This document shows positions 53,936 to 63,245 of a stretch of DNA of 64,000 nt, in pieces; positions within the stretch are counted from its first letter, which is position 1; each line of letters begins with the position of its first letter. The notes under the pieces are model-generated. The model was not told the DNA's origin and did not search any database. It was given only the letters and a program-made list of their open reading frames with translations. Where the stretch lies: NCBI RefSeq assembly GCF_023008545.1, contig NZ_CP095397.1, positions 682,001-746,000 on the forward strand, written 5' to 3'. The stretch is from Natribaculum luteum. Lineage in GTDB: Archaea; Halobacteriota; Halobacteria; Halobacteriales; Natrialbaceae. The position numbers were made by a program, and so were the translations under genes.

Positions 53936-55338
53936 CATCCGTCTTTAGCTAAGCCAAGAACCGCATGACAGCGGCGGCTTATCGGAGTTGCTTTTCGGAA
54001 GGAATGAGGAGGTGACAGCTGTGCACACCGAAACCTCCTCACGTCACATTGAACGCCGTCTCACTAACCTCCTTCCCTCTGAAGCGCTCGAAGACCACGC
54101 CGATGCCGTCGGCGTGGTTGAGCGCGAGGGGAAGCTTCAGCTCCCGCCACTTGTCTGGTCGTTTGCGTTCGGCTTCGCCGCAGGCGAAAGCCGAACGCTT
54201 GCGGCCTTCAGACGTACCTACAACTCTACCGCTGACGAGTCACTTTCTCCGGGCGGCTTCTACCAGCGGTTGACTCCGACGCTCGCAGAGTACCTCCGCG
54301 ACCTCGTCGAATACGGGTTCGACGAGGTCGCTGTCCCTCACACCGTCTCTGATGAGTTCGACCGGTTTCGAGACGTGATGATCGCTGATGGAACCGTCCT
54401 GCGGTTGCACGAGTTGCTCTCTGAAGCGTACAAAGCACGTCACGAGGAGCAGGCTGGAGCGAAGCTCCACCTGCTCCACAACGTCACTGACCAGACAGTC
54501 GAACATTTCAACGTCACAGACGAGAAAACGCACGACAGCACGTTGTTTAACACAGGATCGTGGCTGGAAGGACGGCTAGCGATCTTCGACCTCGCCTATT
54601 TCAAGTACCGGCGGTTCGCGTTGATCGACGAGAACGACGGCTACTTCGTGAGCCGACTGAAAAAGAGCGCGAACCCGGTTGTAACGGAGGAATTACGGGA
54701 ATGGCGCGGCCGCGCCATTCCCTTAGAAGGCGAGAAGATCTTCGACATCGTGGATGATCTCTCCCGGAAGTACATCGACGTGGAAGTCGAGGTCGAGTTT
54801 GACCGACGAGAGTACGCGGGCACGCAGTCACGTGATACGAAACGGTTCCGCGTCGTCGGCGTCCGCAACGAGGACGCCGACGACTACCATCTGTACATCA
54901 CGAACCTTTCTCGGGAAGAGTTTCTCCCGGCCGATCTAGCGACGATCTACCGATGTAGATGGGAAGTAGAGCTGTTGTTCCGTGAACTGAAGACGCAGTA
55001 CGAACTGGACGAGTTCGACACGACGAAGAAGCACATCGTAGAGATTCTGCTGTACGCAGCGTTGTTATCCTTGGTCGTGAGTCGTGATTTACTCGGTCTG
55101 GTCATAGAGCACGCTGATGATGGGATCGTGTTTCCGCCGGAACGCTGGGCGGCGACCTTTCGGTCGCACGCCCAGCTCATCCTCCGCGAACTGAGAGAGT
55201 ATCTCGCCTACTCACCGCCGCCACTGCTACAACGACTGATCGAAGACGCTCAGAAGATCCACAGGCAACGACCAATCCTGCAAGAACAGCTCGCTACTAC
55301 CATCCAACCGGCTGCTGAGGCTTAGCTAAAGACCAATG
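53936..55338 (+). mobile_element. ISH8-like IS4-family element (1403 bp)
   Basis: Terminal repeats share GTCTTTAGCTAAGCC, with a 10-bp target duplication CACTAATGGT (53926-53935 and 55339-55348). The right duplication contains the ATG of the ABC substrate-binding gene. One transposase gene inside. It separates the operator from the operon. Confidence 0.9.
54021..55325 (+). CDS. IS4-family (ISH8-type) transposase
   Basis: 434 residues from GTG 54021, chosen because a strong Shine-Dalgarno (GAGGAGGTG) lies 7-8 bases before it; a TTG at 53988 is less likely. DDE signature: Asp in VMIADGTVLRLHE, Asp in LAIFDLAYFKYRRF, and YRCRWEVELLFRELK (the IS4 Y-R-E/K signature with catalytic Glu). Full length and presumably active. 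Confidence 0.9.
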   Translation: MHTETSSRHIERRLTNLLPSEALEDHADAVGVVEREGKLQLPPLVWSFAFGFAAGESRTLAAFRRTYNSTADESLSPGGFYQRLTPTLAEYLRDLVEYGFDEVAVPHTVSDEFDRFRDVMIADGTVLRLHELLSEAYKARHEEQAGAKLHLLHNVTDQTVEHFNVTDEKTHDSTLFNTGSWLEGRLAIFDLAYFKYRRFALIDENDGYFVSRLKKSANPVVTEELREWRGRAIPLEGEKIFDIVDDLSRKYIDVEVEVEFDRREYAGTQSRDTKRFRVVGVRNEDADDYHLYITNLSREEFLPADLATIYRCRWEVELLFRELKTQYELDEFDTTKKHIVEILLYAALLSLVVSRDLLGLVIEHADDGIVFPPERWAATFRSHAQLILRELREYLAYSPPPLLQRLIEDAQKIHRQRPILQEQLATTIQPAAEA

Positions 55339-55343
55339 CACTA

Positions 55344-56372
55344 ATGGTCCACATCTCGCGTCGAAGGCTGCTTCAGAAGGCAGGCGCAACCACTGTTGCT
55401 GCGGCGGGAATCGCTGGCTGTCTCGGTCGAGGAGGGGGGCCACTTGATTCCGTCACAATCGCGTATGTCCCGATTTATCCGAACATGCAACACTACGTGA
55501 TGGAACAAGAGAACTACTACGAGGACGTCCCAGCGGATGTCACAATTGAGCGGTTCAGCTCTGGTCCCAGCGTCGTCAAGGCGTTTGCCAGCGGGGACGT
55601 CGACGTTGCGCTCTTCGGGATTACCCCTGCGATGGTTCTCGTCGACAAAGGCACCGACGCCGGTATCCTCGCGGCAAACTCGAGAAATGGCTTCAAGGTC
55701 ATGGGGACAACCGAACTCGTCGAGCTCTACGAACAGGAGGGCGCAGCTATGTTCGGGCGTTTCGAGCAGGAGTATGGTCGCAAGATACGGTTCGGTGCCC
55801 CACCGGACGGGAGCGTCCCCGATATCGTCCTCCGATACTGGATCCAAGAGGATCTCGACGTCGGTGAAATGGAGTCCGCAATTAACAAGTCGAAAGTCCC
55901 GCCAGCGAAGGCGGTCCAGACGATCCAGTCGGGCGATATCGACGCGACGATCATTCAGGAGCCGTTCGCGACGATCATCAGCCAGGATGACGGCCTCGGC
56001 GAACTTGTCTGGTCCGGAAATATACTGAAAAACCACCCGGTCACGGTGCTGTTCGCAAACCAACGAGTGCTTGACGACAGTGAAGTCGCCCAATCGCTGG
56101 TCGAACAGCACATGGCAGCGACCGAGTTCACATCAGACTCATCGGATGCAGCCGCCGCCCACGCCACATCGGTGATCGGCTCCGGCGTGAGCGAGGACCT
56201 CGCTACGGCAGCCATGGATTCACAGGCGTCGGATTTCTTCTCGGACCCGCACGCGATCACCGACCAAGCTGCGACGATGGGCGAGTTCGTCGCGAACGTC
56301 GGGAACATCGAAGAACCGGTCGCGACTGAGAATCTGTTCGCGTTCGATCCCTACGACGCCATCCAGGAATGA
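55344..56372 (+). CDS. ABC substrate-binding lipoprotein (SsuA/TauA-like)
   Basis: 342 residues. SRRRLLQKAGATTVAAAGIA with lipobox AGC makes a Tat lipoprotein. Two-lobed NMT1/SsuA-type fold: TIAYVPIYPNMQHYVMEQEN, GDVDVALFGITPAMVLVDKG, QSGDIDATIIQEPFATI. The family binds sulfonates, nitrate, thiamine precursors and sometimes metal complexes; the NikR next door argues for a metal or metal-chelate substrate. Its ATG lies inside the IS target duplication, so expression may now depend on the IS. Confidence 0.85.
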   Translation: MVHISRRRLLQKAGATTVAAAGIAGCLGRGGGPLDSVTIAYVPIYPNMQHYVMEQENYYEDVPADVTIERFSSGPSVVKAFASGDVDVALFGITPAMVLVDKGTDAGILAANSRNGFKVMGTTELVELYEQEGAAMFGRFEQEYGRKIRFGAPPDGSVPDIVLRYWIQEDLDVGEMESAINKSKVPPAKAVQTIQSGDIDATIIQEPFATIISQDDGLGELVWSGNILKNHPVTVLFANQRVLDDSEVAQSLVEQHMAATEFTSDSSDAAAAHATSVIGSGVSEDLATAAMDSQASDFFSDPHAITDQAATMGEFVANVGNIEEPVATENLFAFDPYDAIQE

Positions 56373-57211
56373 GCACGCGTACCGACACCAGTTCCAACGC
56401 GGTGGTCGCCGGCAGCTTCGAGGGGGACCTACGACGGTATCTGCGCGGCTTGGGCGGTCTTCTCGTGTTCCTCCTCGTCTGGTGGGTCGGCGCGATGACG
56501 ACCCAGCCGTCGTATCTGGTGCCGGGCCCGCTCGATTCAGTACGCGCGTTTATCGACCTATTCGCGACCTCGACTGCGATCGTGGTCCCCGTCCTGGAAT
56601 CGAGTCTAGTACTGCCGACCGGCTTCGCGCACCTCGCACAAACGTTGTTCCACTACGTCCCTGGCCTCCTCCTCGGTGCAGGCTGTGGAATCAGTCTGGG
56701 ATTAGCGATGGGCTGGAACAGGGCACTCGATGACTGGTTGCGGCCACTCGTCCGGGTGCTCCGGCCGATCCCGCCGCTGGCGTGGATCGTCTTTGCGATC
56801 GTCTGGTTCGGCATTCACCACACCGGTGCGGCGTTCATCGTCTTCGTTGGCGCGTTCTGGATCAACTTCTACGGCGCCTACGGTGGCGTCGAAGGCGTCT
56901 CCAGAGAGCTGACCGATGCCGCGTCAACCCTCGGCGTGGAGCGCGACCTCTCGATGCTGAAACTCGTCGCACTACCGAGCGCCGCTCCCCAGGTGTTGAC
57001 TGGGTTCCGGACGAGCATCGGTCGCTGCTGGATGATCGTCGTCGGCGCCGAGTTGTTCGGCGCGCCCGGTGTCGGCTACGAGATCATCAACGCCTCGAAC
57101 AACCTTGCGATGGCGACCAGCGTCGCCTACATGTTCCTGATCAGCCTGGCATTCCTCTGTATGGACGTCGGGTTCCGACTTCTCGAACGGAGGGTCCTCG
57201 CATGGCGCTGA
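56369..57211 (+). CDS. ABC permease (SsuC-like)
   Basis: 280 residues, overlapping the previous gene by 4 bases. About six membrane helices ([20 protein letters not shown] onward). The EAA loop is [20 protein letters not shown] then [18 protein letters not shown], the site that contacts the ATPase. Co-directional and overlapping with the ATPase gene, forming an SsuABC-type importer. Confidence 0.9.
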   Translation: MSTRTDTSSNAVVAGSFEGDLRRYLRGLGGLLVFLLVWWVGAMTTQPSYLVPGPLDSVRAFIDLFATSTAIVVPVLESSLVLPTGFAHLAQTLFHYVPGLLLGAGCGISLGLAMGWNRALDDWLRPLVRVLRPIPPLAWIVFAIVWFGIHHTGAAFIVFVGAFWINFYGAYGGVEGVSRELTDAASTLGVERDLSMLKLVALPSAAPQVLTGFRTSIGRCWMIVVGAELFGAPGVGYEIINASNNLAMATSVAYMFLISLAFLCMDVGFRLLERRVLAWR

Positions 57212-57990
57212 TTTCGGGCTCGTCGACCAGTCAAGACGCACGTGAGAAGATCACAATCCAGAACGTCAGCAGGTCCTACGAGTCGAAGCAAGCGCTCGCA
57301 GACGTCTCGTTCTCAGTGGCGGAGGGTGAGTTCTGCTGTGTGGTCGGTCCCTCGGGGTGTGGGAAGACGACGCTGTTGCGGGCAATCGCCGGGCTCGACG
57401 ACCCGGACGGTGGGTCGATACTGGTCGGTGGAGACCCGGTTACTGGTCCTGGGCTGGACCGGGGGATGGTCTTTCAGGAGTACGCACTATTCCCCTGGCG
57501 AACCGTCCGCGGAAACATCCGGTTCGGCCTCGATCGGCCCGCCTGTGACTGCCCCGACTGCGAAGCACGGGTCCGGAAGTTGATCGACCTGGTGGGGCTC
57601 GACGGCTTCGAGGACGCGTACCCGAAGGCGCTGTCCGGCGGCATGAAACAACGCGTCGGGATCGCTCGCGCTCTCGCTGTCGATCCTGAAATCCTCTTGA
57701 TGGACGAACCGTTCGGCAGTGTCGACGCCCGGACGCGCGACCGACTGCACGCCGAATTGCTCGACATCTGGACACAGACCGGACAGACCGTCGTGTTCGT
57801 CACGCACGACATTGACGAGGCGGTGACTCTCGCTGATCGCGTGGTCGTCATGAATGCAGACCCGGGGACCGTGCAGTCGACGTTCTCGATCAACTTAGAG
57901 CGCCCACGTGAACGGACCTCGCGTGACTTCGTGGACCACGTCGCCCGAATTAGGGATGAACTCGGGAGCCCGGTCGACACTAGTCACTGA
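57202..57990 (+). CDS. ABC transporter ATPase with a CxCxxC insert
   Basis: 262 residues from ATG 57202, overlapping the permease by 10 bases. Walker [15 protein letters not shown]-loop [11 protein letters not shown], signature [16 protein letters not shown], Walker [18 protein letters not shown], switch His in [10 protein letters not shown]. Between the Q-loop and the signature is [13 protein letters not shown], a CxCxxC cluster not usual in SsuB/TauB ATPases. It could bind a metal ion and sense the cargo metal. The role is inferred from position only. Confidence 0.9.
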   Translation: MALISGSSTSQDAREKITIQNVSRSYESKQALADVSFSVAEGEFCCVVGPSGCGKTTLLRAIAGLDDPDGGSILVGGDPVTGPGLDRGMVFQEYALFPWRTVRGNIRFGLDRPACDCPDCEARVRKLIDLVGLDGFEDAYPKALSGGMKQRVGIARALAVDPEILLMDEPFGSVDARTRDRLHAELLDIWTQTGQTVVFVTHDIDEAVTLADRVVVMNADPGTVQSTFSINLERPRERTSRDFVDHVARIRDELGSPVDTSH

Positions 57991-58183
57991 TACTCTCTTG
58001 GGGCAAGCTTATTCCGCCAAGTTTCGGAGAGAAGTTAGTTGATCAGGTAGGTACCGCGAAGTGGACTGTCGCCACGGTGATCGTATTCCGACTCACCACT
58101 GGGCTGGCGCTGGGGGTCGCAAGATGACAGCGGATACCTAGAATTGGACTCCACCCAACAGACACTGACATTCGAGTTGCTAC

Positions 58184-58236
58184 AATATGGCCAATAAATA
58201 ATAACATTTATTATTATTTGTAGCCATGTTAGCATA
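58184..58236 (+). promoter_or_regulatory. AT-rich promoter with shared motif
   Basis: ATGGCCAATAAATAATA and, closer to the gene, TTATTATTTGTAGCCATGTT. The reverse complement of the first block (TTATTTATTGGCC) is close to TTATTTATAATTGGCTAT at 60539 and AATTTATATATTGGCT at 59835. Candidate shared operator of the metal island. Confidence 0.4.
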
Positions 58237-59772
58237 ATGGGGGCTGAATTCATCCACTACGGTCAGGTCGGCCTTCGAGTGGTCGACGATGATTCGGACT
58301 CAGACGTTGAGTTCATAAACGACGCGTTGAACAGTGCAGAGATGCGTCCGTATCTGGGCCGGATGCGGCCGTTGACCGTCGAAGAGGAACGAGAGCGTAT
58401 TAGCGAACAGAGGGATAACAGGGGATTATATCTGCTCATCACGGTTAATGGCGATCGCGTTGGGACCGTCTCGCTGATCCCACAGTGGGAACAGCAGAAC
58501 AACTACGAACTCACTATCTGGCTGATTCCAGAAGCGAGAGGAAAAGGGTACGGAACGGAGGCGACGAAGGCGGTCGTCAACCACGCGTTCGAATACCTCG
58601 ATTGCCAGCGTATCTCGGCCCACCACTGGGAGGACAACGAGCTATCACAAAGTCTTCTCGAGTCAGTCGGTTTCCTACTCGAGGGTGAGAAGCGGAGTGG
58701 GTGGCGCTGGGAGGGAGAGTACAAGAACAACCTCTACTACGGTCTGACCAGAGAGGATTGGGATGAACAGCAACCGGTGTTCCGAGAAGGAGAGAGCAGA
58801 GCCGACGCCGAGGAAGACGACGGCCACGAGGCTGAGATAAATATTTCGCGGCGGTACAACAAGTTCATGTACCCAACCTACGAGCAGGCCATCCGCGACG
58901 TAAGTGACGACGTAACCACGGGCGAGCCGACAGTACTGGACGCTCCCTGTGGACCGGGAGGACTATTGCCGGAACTCACGAGCGAGTTCGGACCCGACGC
59001 AACAGTCCACGCAGTTGAGAAGGAGTGTGAGAAAATCTTAGCCGCACAGGATCACGTCGACAAGCATTGTGAGTTTCCGGTGACGTTTCATCAAGCGGAC
59101 TTGCTAGCGGACGATTTAGGGTTCGAGACTGGTCAGTTCGACTGTATCTGGGTAGCAGACGGGTTCTCACCTGGATTAATGTCAGGGCCGAAACTAGTTG
59201 ACTCCCTCTCTCCGTTTCTCTCCGATGATGGCGTGTTCGCAATGTACTACGGAAACTGGCTCCGGCCGCAGCTGTTACCCGGATATACTGATCTCGAACA
59301 CCGGCTGAACGTCGTTGCGGAACGGTACTACCAGAGTACCGTGAACAGTAGCGACGACGGGATGCAGAGAGAGTGGGCGGACTCGGACTCATACCATCCA
59401 GATATCAGTCCAGAACGGGCTCGTTCGTGGCTACTCGATGCAGGCTTCGATACGGTGACGCTCGACACCTATACAGTCACGCACAGTAGAACCGAAGACG
59501 GATCGTTCGAGACGAGGGGGGACACGGACAGCACGGTCGACGACGAAGAGATACGGGACCGACTGAGAGACATCTACCAGACGGAGTACCTGAAGGCCGC
59601 AGAGGCGTACCTCAGTGATAGTGAGTTGCGAGCACGGCCGAGCGAACAACTAGTAACCAGCAGCGATCTCGATGATCTCAAGAGAGTGTTCGATCCGGAC
59701 AGCGACGACTACCTGCCGGACCAATCTGGATACTTCTGCACGGTTACTGCACTGCTCGTCACTGCAAAATGA
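58237..59772 (+). CDS. GNAT acetyltransferase fused to SAM methyltransferase
   Basis: 511 residues. N-terminal RimJ-like GNAT domain (~10-175): IWLIPEARGKGYGTEATKAV holds the acetyl-CoA loop (RGKGYGTEA), then HHWEDNELSQSLLESVGFLL. A linker leads to a class I methyltransferase (~205-430) with the SAM motif VLDAPCGPGGLLPEL, acidic AVEKECEK and DLLADDLGFETGQFDCIWVA. A C-terminal helical extension follows. The natural fusion suggests one substrate is acetylated and methylated in turn, perhaps a metabolite. It stands alone between the ABC operon and cobW. Confidence 0.8.
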   Translation: MGAEFIHYGQVGLRVVDDDSDSDVEFINDALNSAEMRPYLGRMRPLTVEEERERISEQRDNRGLYLLITVNGDRVGTVSLIPQWEQQNNYELTIWLIPEARGKGYGTEATKAVVNHAFEYLDCQRISAHHWEDNELSQSLLESVGFLLEGEKRSGWRWEGEYKNNLYYGLTREDWDEQQPVFREGESRADAEEDDGHEAEINISRRYNKFMYPTYEQAIRDVSDDVTTGEPTVLDAPCGPGGLLPELTSEFGPDATVHAVEKECEKILAAQDHVDKHCEFPVTFHQADLLADDLGFETGQFDCIWVADGFSPGLMSGPKLVDSLSPFLSDDGVFAMYYGNWLRPQLLPGYTDLEHRLNVVAERYYQSTVNSSDDGMQREWADSDSYHPDISPERARSWLLDAGFDTVTLDTYTVTHSRTEDGSFETRGDTDSTVDDEEIRDRLRDIYQTEYLKAAEAYLSDSELRARPSEQLVTSSDLDDLKRVFDPDSDDYLPDQSGYFCTVTALLVTAK

Positions 59773-59887
59773 ACAGCACTGAATCCGGCTTTCCCGCCCT
59801 GTTTCGTTGGGCGAACCCTGATTTCTGTAGTCTAATTTATATATTGGCTGAAAGTACACCTCCTTCAGAGAACAGGTAGAAACTCCG

Positions 59888-60487
59888 TTACAGTATCATC
59901 TCTTCGATCTCGTTGAGCGTCTCCTCGTCCACGAGGTCGCACTTGTTCAACAGGAGGATGTCGCAGAACTTGATCTGTTCGACCAGGAGGCTCCCAAGAC
60001 CTTTCTCGGTGTCGCCGTCCATCAGCGATTCCTTTGAATCGAACGTCGTCCAGAACTGGTGAGCGTCGACTACAGTGACCGTGGTGTCGAGCTCGTAGTA
60101 ATCCATCACCTTGATACCGGTCTCCTCGTAGAACTCCGTGGGATCGAGGTCACCCGGGTCAAATCCCATGGTGAGCGTCTGGGCGACGGACAACGGTTCG
60201 ACGACGCCAGTCGATTCGATAATCAGGTAGTCGAACTCGCGGGCTTGTGCGAGCTTCGCGAGTGCGTCCAGCAGGTCGTCGCGTAGCTCACAGCAGATGC
60301 AGCCGTTCGAGAGTTCGATCAGGTCCTCGTCGTCTTCCGAGATGTCCGAGTGTTCGGCGACGCGCTCGGCGTCGACGTTCACTTCACCCATGTCGTTGAC
60401 GAGGACCGCGACGTCCTGGTCCGTTCGCGTGTTCAGGAGGTTGTTCAGCACGGTCGTCTTGCCCGCGCTGAGGTTGCCGCTCAGCAC
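59888..60487 (-). CDS. CobW/COG0523 GTPase, truncated
   Basis: About 200 residues. Walker A SGNLSAGKTTVLNNLL, metal-binding NGCICCELRDDLLDALAKLA (GCxCC), STGVVEPLSVAQTL and NKxD in LLNKCDLVDE. Only GTG 60487 can start it and this lies inside the first strand; residues TIPVT upstream look genuine but have no start codon. The C-terminal CobW_C domain is missing (stop after EIEEMIL). COG0523 GTPases insert metals, many under zinc starvation. Truncated at both ends, it may be non-functional or a minimal G domain. Confidence 0.7.
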   Translation of the reverse strand: MLSGNLSAGKTTVLNNLLNTRTDQDVAVLVNDMGEVNVDAERVAEHSDISEDDEDLIELSNGCICCELRDDLLDALAKLAQAREFDYLIIESTGVVEPLSVAQTLTMGFDPGDLDPTEFYEETGIKVMDYYELDTTVTVVDAHQFWTTFDSKESLMDGDTEKGLGSLLVEQIKFCDILLLNKCDLVDEETLNEIEEMIL

Positions 60488-60524
60488 GGTGACGGGAATC
60501 GTCTCTCGACTTATCTGTTATTAA

Positions 60525-60578
60525 AATTTGGCCATGTCTTATTTATAATTGGCTATCTAACATTCTATATTGTTAACA
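60525..60578. promoter_or_regulatory. Divergent promoter of cobW-like gene and oxidoreductase
   Basis: TTATTTATAATTGGCTATCT (60539-60558) between divergent genes, with GGCCATGT just to its left. Matches motifs near 58190 and 59835. Candidate operator for a metal regulator. Confidence 0.4.
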
Positions 60579-61727
60579 GTGACACCCGAAGAAGCCCGTA
60601 AACACGAGTCGCTCGACGTCACAATCGTCGGCGCAGGTGCCGCTGGCGTCGGTTTGGGGGCCGTTCTCGCGGATTTAGGTCTCGACTCCTACGCCATCCT
60701 CGAGCGAGACGAAGTCGGGGCGTCGTTCCAACAGTGGCCAGAAGAGATGCGTCTCATCACGCCATCGTTTCCCAGCACCAGCTTCGGCTGCCGGGACCTG
60801 AACGCCGTCACTACTGACACCTCACCCGCATTTGCGCTCGACCGTGAACACCCGACAGGTGGAGAGTACGCCGAATATCTCCAAGGAGTCGTCGAGTTTC
60901 ACGACTTACCCGTCCGGACCGGTGCAGAAGTGGAGTCGGTACAGCGACACGACGACGGGTTCGTACTTCACACGTCTACTGGCATCATCCAGAGCAGGTT
61001 CGTCATCTGGGCGGCCGGACAGTTCGGGCAACCGAAGGACGATCCGTTCCCCGGTGCGAGTCACTGCGTCCACAACTCCCGAGTCGAGTCCTGGAGTGCG
61101 TTCGCCAGCGAGTGTGTCGAGGACCCCATCGTCATCATCGGCGGGTACGAGAGCGGTATCGACGCGGCACTCGCACTCGCTGACCTGGGTCACGAAGTGC
61201 TCGTCGTCGACGAGGAAGGGCCGTGGCAGTTCCGGGGACCAGATCCGAGTGAAGTACTCTCTCCATATACGAGCCAGCGGCTGCGGGAGGCCCTCAAATA
61301 CGACGCACCGATCGCCCTCGAAGACGGAATCCGAGTTGAGCGCGTCGACGTTGAGGAGGAGACGTTCGACGTAATCGGTACTTACGGAGCGTGGTTTACC
61401 ACCCAGAATCGGCCAGTTCTTGCGACTGGATTCGAGAGTGGACTCGGTCTCGTCGACGAATACTTCGATTTCGAGAATGGCCAGCCCCAGCTGACCGAAC
61501 AGGACGAGTCGACCACCAGCCCTGGCCTGTTTCTCGCCGGTCCACAGGTCGCGCACAACGGTCAACAGTTCTGCTTCATCTACAAGTTCAGGCAGCGCTT
61601 CGCCGTCGTCGCCGACGAAATCGCCACAAGACTCGATATCGACCGAACTCCCCTCGACGAGTACCGCGAGAAGAGCATGTTCCTCGAGGACTTGTCCTGC
61701 TGCGAACCCGATATGTGCGACTGCTAA
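60579..61727 (+). CDS. FAD/NAD(P)-dependent oxidoreductase with Cys-rich tail
   Basis: 382 residues from GTG 60579; a TTG at 60570 adds three residues. FAD-binding [20 protein letters not shown], second Rossmann [23 protein letters not shown]-contact [20 protein letters not shown]. It ends [11 protein letters not shown], four cysteines in the last nine residues. I remember haloarchaeal relatives with the same tail. Flavin monooxygenase-like fold; the tail may bind metal or deliver electrons. The stop is 2 bases before the uS14 gene, so it is co-transcribed with it. Confidence 0.85.
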   Translation: MTPEEARKHESLDVTIVGAGAAGVGLGAVLADLGLDSYAILERDEVGASFQQWPEEMRLITPSFPSTSFGCRDLNAVTTDTSPAFALDREHPTGGEYAEYLQGVVEFHDLPVRTGAEVESVQRHDDGFVLHTSTGIIQSRFVIWAAGQFGQPKDDPFPGASHCVHNSRVESWSAFASECVEDPIVIIGGYESGIDAALALADLGHEVLVVDEEGPWQFRGPDPSEVLSPYTSQRLREALKYDAPIALEDGIRVERVDVEEETFDVIGTYGAWFTTQNRPVLATGFESGLGLVDEYFDFENGQPQLTEQDESTTSPGLFLAGPQVAHNGQQFCFIYKFRQRFAVVADEIATRLDIDRTPLDEYREKSMFLEDLSCCEPDMCDC

Positions 61728-61729
61728 TC

Positions 61730-61915
61730 ATGGCACGAGAGACTCCGCAGAAAGACGGTGGAACCGAGCAGCCGAACGAGGCGAGAGACGACGACCGACA
61801 CGTCTGCCGGATGACGGGCCGCGAACAGGGTCTCGTCGGAAAGTACGACATCTGGCTCTGCCGGCAATCGTTCCGTGAACTGGCTCCGAAGATGGGGTTC
61901 AAAAAATATGACTGA
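61730..61915 (+). CDS. rps14: uS14 ribosomal protein paralogue lacking two zinc cysteines
   Basis: 61 residues. [20 protein letters not shown] then [12 protein letters not shown] is plainly the uS14 C-terminal half. The zinc ribbon normally reads CxxC...CxxC; here it is CRMT and CRQS, so two of four ligands are Thr and Ser. Such C-minus paralogues replace zinc-binding ribosomal proteins when zinc is scarce (known in bacteria). Its place between an FAD oxidoreductase and a FeoB-like GTPase in a metal island supports that role. Overlaps the next gene by 8 bases. Confidence 0.85.
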   Translation: MARETPQKDGGTEQPNEARDDDRHVCRMTGREQGLVGKYDIWLCRQSFRELAPKMGFKKYD

Positions 61916-62528
61916 CGCACGGAGCCTCACGAGCAACGTCCCATCGACGGAGAACGACGGGAAGGCAACTGTCGTGGTCGTCGGTAAAGAGAGCGTTGGG
62001 AAATCGGAACTCGTCGCCGGTCTCTCTGGGACGAATCCGACGACGGGAAACTTCCGGGGAACCACCGTCGATGTCGAACGATACGAGTCGGACGAGTTCG
62101 TCTTCGTCGACACACCCGGCATCCTGCTCGGGACGGACACCGAGACCACCCGAGCGGCGATCAGAGCCGTCGAAGAGACTGATACGGTACTACTCGTCGT
62201 TCGCGCGACGAACATCGACGATGACCTCGAAGACCTGCTGCCGCTGGTGCAGGGAAAAGTCGGTGCGATCGCAGTGACGTTCTGGGACAAAGTGGCGAAC
62301 CCGACCGAAGCACGTACTGAACTGGACGCGCTCGCCGACGACCTCGGAGTCCCGCTCGCTCCGGTGGACGTGCGAAACGTCTCCCGCGTCGCAACTGACG
62401 GCGGCAGTACTGCAGTCGACGGAACCGATCACAGGCACCTCGTCAGCGCGCTTCACGACGTCGACGAGTTCCCGGGGCTGCTCACGCCTTCAATTCAGAG
62501 AATCTCATTCGTCGAGACTTCCAGATGA
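61908..62528 (+). CDS. FeoB-like small GTPase without membrane domain
   Basis: 206 residues. G1 [19 protein letters not shown], switch region [16 protein letters not shown] (like FeoB GNFPGVTVE), G3 [11 protein letters not shown]4-like [10 protein letters not shown]. FeoB proteins couple such a G domain to an iron-transporting membrane part; here the membrane part is absent or lost after the next small gene. Overlaps the uS14 gene (8 bases) and the next gene (4 bases), so all are co-translated. Confidence 0.75.
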   Translation: MTDARSLTSNVPSTENDGKATVVVVGKESVGKSELVAGLSGTNPTTGNFRGTTVDVERYESDEFVFVDTPGILLGTDTETTRAAIRAVEETDTVLLVVRATNIDDDLEDLLPLVQGKVGAIAVTFWDKVANPTEARTELDALADDLGVPLAPVDVRNVSRVATDGGSTAVDGTDHRHLVSALHDVDEFPGLLTPSIQRISFVETSR

Positions 62529-62758
62529 CACCGACCACCCCGAACTTCAACCACCTTCATAACCGGTTCATGACCGAGAGACACGTTCTAGTCGGAGAGG
62601 CTCCCGACCGTCCCGATTACCTTCCTCAGCATCACTGGGAGTATTTCGCCCTCGCAGACGCTGCCCGTGCTGCTGGCTGGGAGCTCGAGGACACGGAGAC
62701 TACGCTACGGAACCAGTTGACCTCCTGGTTGGCACGTGTACTTAGGGGTCAAGGGTAA
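62525..62758 (+). CDS. Small hypothetical protein after the FeoB-like GTPase
   Basis: 77 residues ([20 protein letters not shown] ... WELEDTETTLRNQLTSWLAR), overlapping the GTPase stop by 4 bases. Histidine-rich N-terminal half (NHLHNRF, RHVL, QHHWEYF). It may be the cut start of the FeoB-type membrane protein or an independent metal-binding helper. Not recognised. Confidence 0.5.
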   Translation: MTPTTPNFNHLHNRFMTERHVLVGEAPDRPDYLPQHHWEYFALADAARAAGWELEDTETTLRNQLTSWLARVLRGQG

Positions 62759-62891
62759 GAGATACCAGTAAGAGAGGACTTCTAGAAGATAAATACTCGA
62801 ATAGATGAGGGCTTTCGTACAGAACTACCCCTGAAACCCAGTAAGTGACCAAGATTCATCTGAACTTCCGGAGGAATCGAATTCGGGGGCG

Positions 62892-63097
62892 CTAATCATC
62901 GTCTGCTCCGACAAGAAGTGTTCCATCGACAGCGTCGGCCGTCGCAAGCGCATATGCATCGCCGAGTGCCATCGTATACGCTTCCTTGAGCGCGGCTGCA
63001 CCGTTCCAACACTCTCGAGCATCAAAGACTGTGACACCCAACTCTTCGAGCCGCTCGAGACTTGCCCGGACATCAGCAGGTCTATCTGGCCAATACT
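62892..63097 (-). pseudogene. VapC-type PIN-domain toxin, C-terminal fragment
   Basis: Reads RPADVRASLERLEELGVTVF, AYTMALGDAYALATADAVDG, TLLVGADDD, stop at 62892. GDAYALATA...LLVGADDD is the end of a PIN ribonuclease with an acidic active-site residue. The N-terminus is gone. A toxin remnant between two metal-related genes. Confidence 0.6.
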
Positions 63098-63245
63098 AGG
63101 ACTGAGACGTGCGTTTTCGGACACGAACCACTCAGAAAACGCTACGTCTCATTCCTTCAACCTTATCTGAACACTGCCTGCTCACACACGCTGCAATTAT
63201 TAAGAATAAGTAAAGAAATAATAATTTTGATTATCTTCGGGGTCG

